The notes under the pieces are model-generated. The model searched no databases. It was not told where the DNA came from and saw only the letters and a list, made by a program, of their open reading frames with translations. A stretch of DNA of 64,000 bases, from positions 29,125 to 93,124 of the forward strand of contig JBLHLW010000005.1 of the NCBI GenBank assembly GCA_047621345.1. Direction: 5' to 3'. Within the stretch, counting starts at the first letter, position 1, and the number at the start of each line of letters is the position of its first letter. Shown here one piece after another: positions 63,412 to 64,000 of the stretch. The DNA comes from Actimicrobium sp047621345. Lineage in GTDB: Bacteria > Pseudomonadota > Gammaproteobacteria > Burkholderiales > Burkholderiaceae_D. Position numbers and translations under genes: made by a program.

Positions 63412-63583
63412 GATGGCCTGGTAGGTGGTGTTGGAAAGCGCTGATTATCCCACTGAATCAGGTCACTGAATCATGCTACTGAGTCATGCCACCGAGACGC
63501 GCCACCGAGTGGGGTCGTTAAGATAGCGACGATCGACGTCGGGCAGTATCATGGCGCAACTTTTTTTATGAGACAGGAATGGT

Positions 63584-63808
63584 ATGGCGAAGATCGATGA
63601 TGTCGTGCTGCGACAAAAGGAAGGGGCCCGGTTTGTCATCACGGCACCGATGCTCGGCTTGAACGAGCAGCAATTTGATTTGCTGGCCAGTGGCTGGGTC
63701 GAGGAGGGTGGTCCGGGTTTCGAGGTGGCCGGCGTGCCGCACCGCACGTGCATTGATGGAGAATTTTTCATCAACCGCATTACGGTAGTGAAGTCGTCCC
63801 AAGAGTAG
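63584..63808 (+). CDS. small hypothetical protein
   Basis: 74 residues. Mixed beta pattern (DDVVLRQKEGARFVIT, PGFEVAGVPHRTC) with no membrane segment. The family is not recognised. Confidence 0.5.
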   Translation: MAKIDDVVLRQKEGARFVITAPMLGLNEQQFDLLASGWVEEGGPGFEVAGVPHRTCIDGEFFINRITVVKSSQE

Positions 63809-63856
63809 TGTCGAGTACTTCGGGGTCAGTTTGATAGACTTCACCGACCGCACATA

Positions 63857-63888
63857 CAAAAACGGCTCACATTGCTGTGAGCCGTTTC
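63857..63888 (-). terminator. terminator of tRNA-Lys
   Basis: Stem aaacggctcac / gtgagccgttt around ATTGCT, about 35 bases beyond the tRNA 3' end. On the minus strand it ends in a TTTTTG run. Confidence 0.8.
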
Positions 63889-63922
63889 AAGCAATCAGTT
63901 TCAATTGCGAACAACTTATTCG

Positions 63923-63998
63923 TGGTAGGCCGTGCGGGATTCGAACCTGCGACCAACGGATTAAAAGTCCGCTGCTCTACCAGCTGAGCTAACGACCC
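63923..63998 (-). tRNA. tRNA-Lys (anticodon TTT)
   Basis: 76 nucleotides with encoded CCA. The anticodon loop reads CTTTTAA, the D-arm AGCTCAGCTGGTAGAGC, and the T-loop TTCGAAT. The acceptor stem GGGTCGT pairs with ACGGCCT with two G-U pairs. The T stem has one A-C mismatch (GCAGG against CCCGC). Its promoter lies outside the window. Confidence 0.95.
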
Positions 63999-64000
63999 GA

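Overview
This 64 kb window reads as chromosomal backbone of a betaproteobacterium of the order Burkholderiales, most likely Oxalobacteraceae. The taxonomic call is inference. It rests on the protein families (bamE divergent from fur, phaA-phaB, type IV pilins with TfpX/TfpZ-type accessory proteins, a purine-catabolism block, hrcA-nadK-recN-hemH-grpE-dnaK-dnaJ) and on the GC-rich, third-position-biased coding style. No rRNA is present; one tRNA-Lys lies at the right edge.

Layout. 1-6.2 kb: an FHA-domain protein followed by an AT-rich array of major pilin genes alternating with TfpX/TfpZ-like accessory genes. The array shows three rounds of the unit: pilin+accessory intact; accessory intact with its pilin lost; pilin intact with a broken accessory. 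Both intact pilins have near-perfect sigma-54 promoters, and a transposase relic lies between units. 6.2-13.3 kb: moaC, a BepA-like M48 protease, three copies of a 106-bp inverted-repeat element, a pseudogene fusing two ABC-transporter genes, polA and a secreted dienelactone hydrolase. 13.4-25.7 kb: a purine acquisition and degradation block (Tsx-like outer-membrane channel, BMP-type nucleoside/purine ABC transporter, 8-oxoguanine deaminase, an OHCU decarboxylase-allantoate amidohydrolase fusion, allantoinase PuuE, 5-hydroxyisourate hydrolase). It is interrupted by a BrnT-BrnA toxin-antitoxin pair and a duplicated 3' end of the ABC binding-protein gene. 25.7-39.9 kb: housekeeping and heat-shock genes (dapB, bamE, fur, an ankyrin-repeat protein, hrcA, HAD phosphatase, nadK, recN, hemH, grpE, dnaK, dnaJ, a chalcone-isomerase-like protein).

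40-44.2 kb: a complete Xanthomonas-style DSF quorum-sensing set: HD-GYP regulator RpfG, hybrid kinase RpfC and convergent synthase RpfF. 44.2-53.7 kb: an FAD oxidoreductase, beta-carbonic anhydrase, a four-gene Dpp-type peptide ABC transporter without a binding protein, phaA-phaB and a DsbA-like oxidoreductase. 53.9-56.4 kb: a compact bufferin-type (GigABCD-like) RiPP locus: a Cys-containing DUF2282 precursor, a single-polypeptide fusion of the DUF692/MNIO modifying enzyme with its DUF2063 partner, and a DoxX membrane protein. 56.3-64 kb: hypothetical proteins, a YpfJ-like zinc metalloprotease, an S4 RNA-binding protein, a MAPEG protein, an S9 peptidase, exonuclease I (sbcB), an ABM-fold monooxygenase and tRNA-Lys.

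The most interesting systems are the fused bufferin maturation enzyme, the decaying pilin/accessory cassette array under sigma-54 control, the DSF cluster, and a family of short inverted-repeat elements sitting at the edges of gene fragments.
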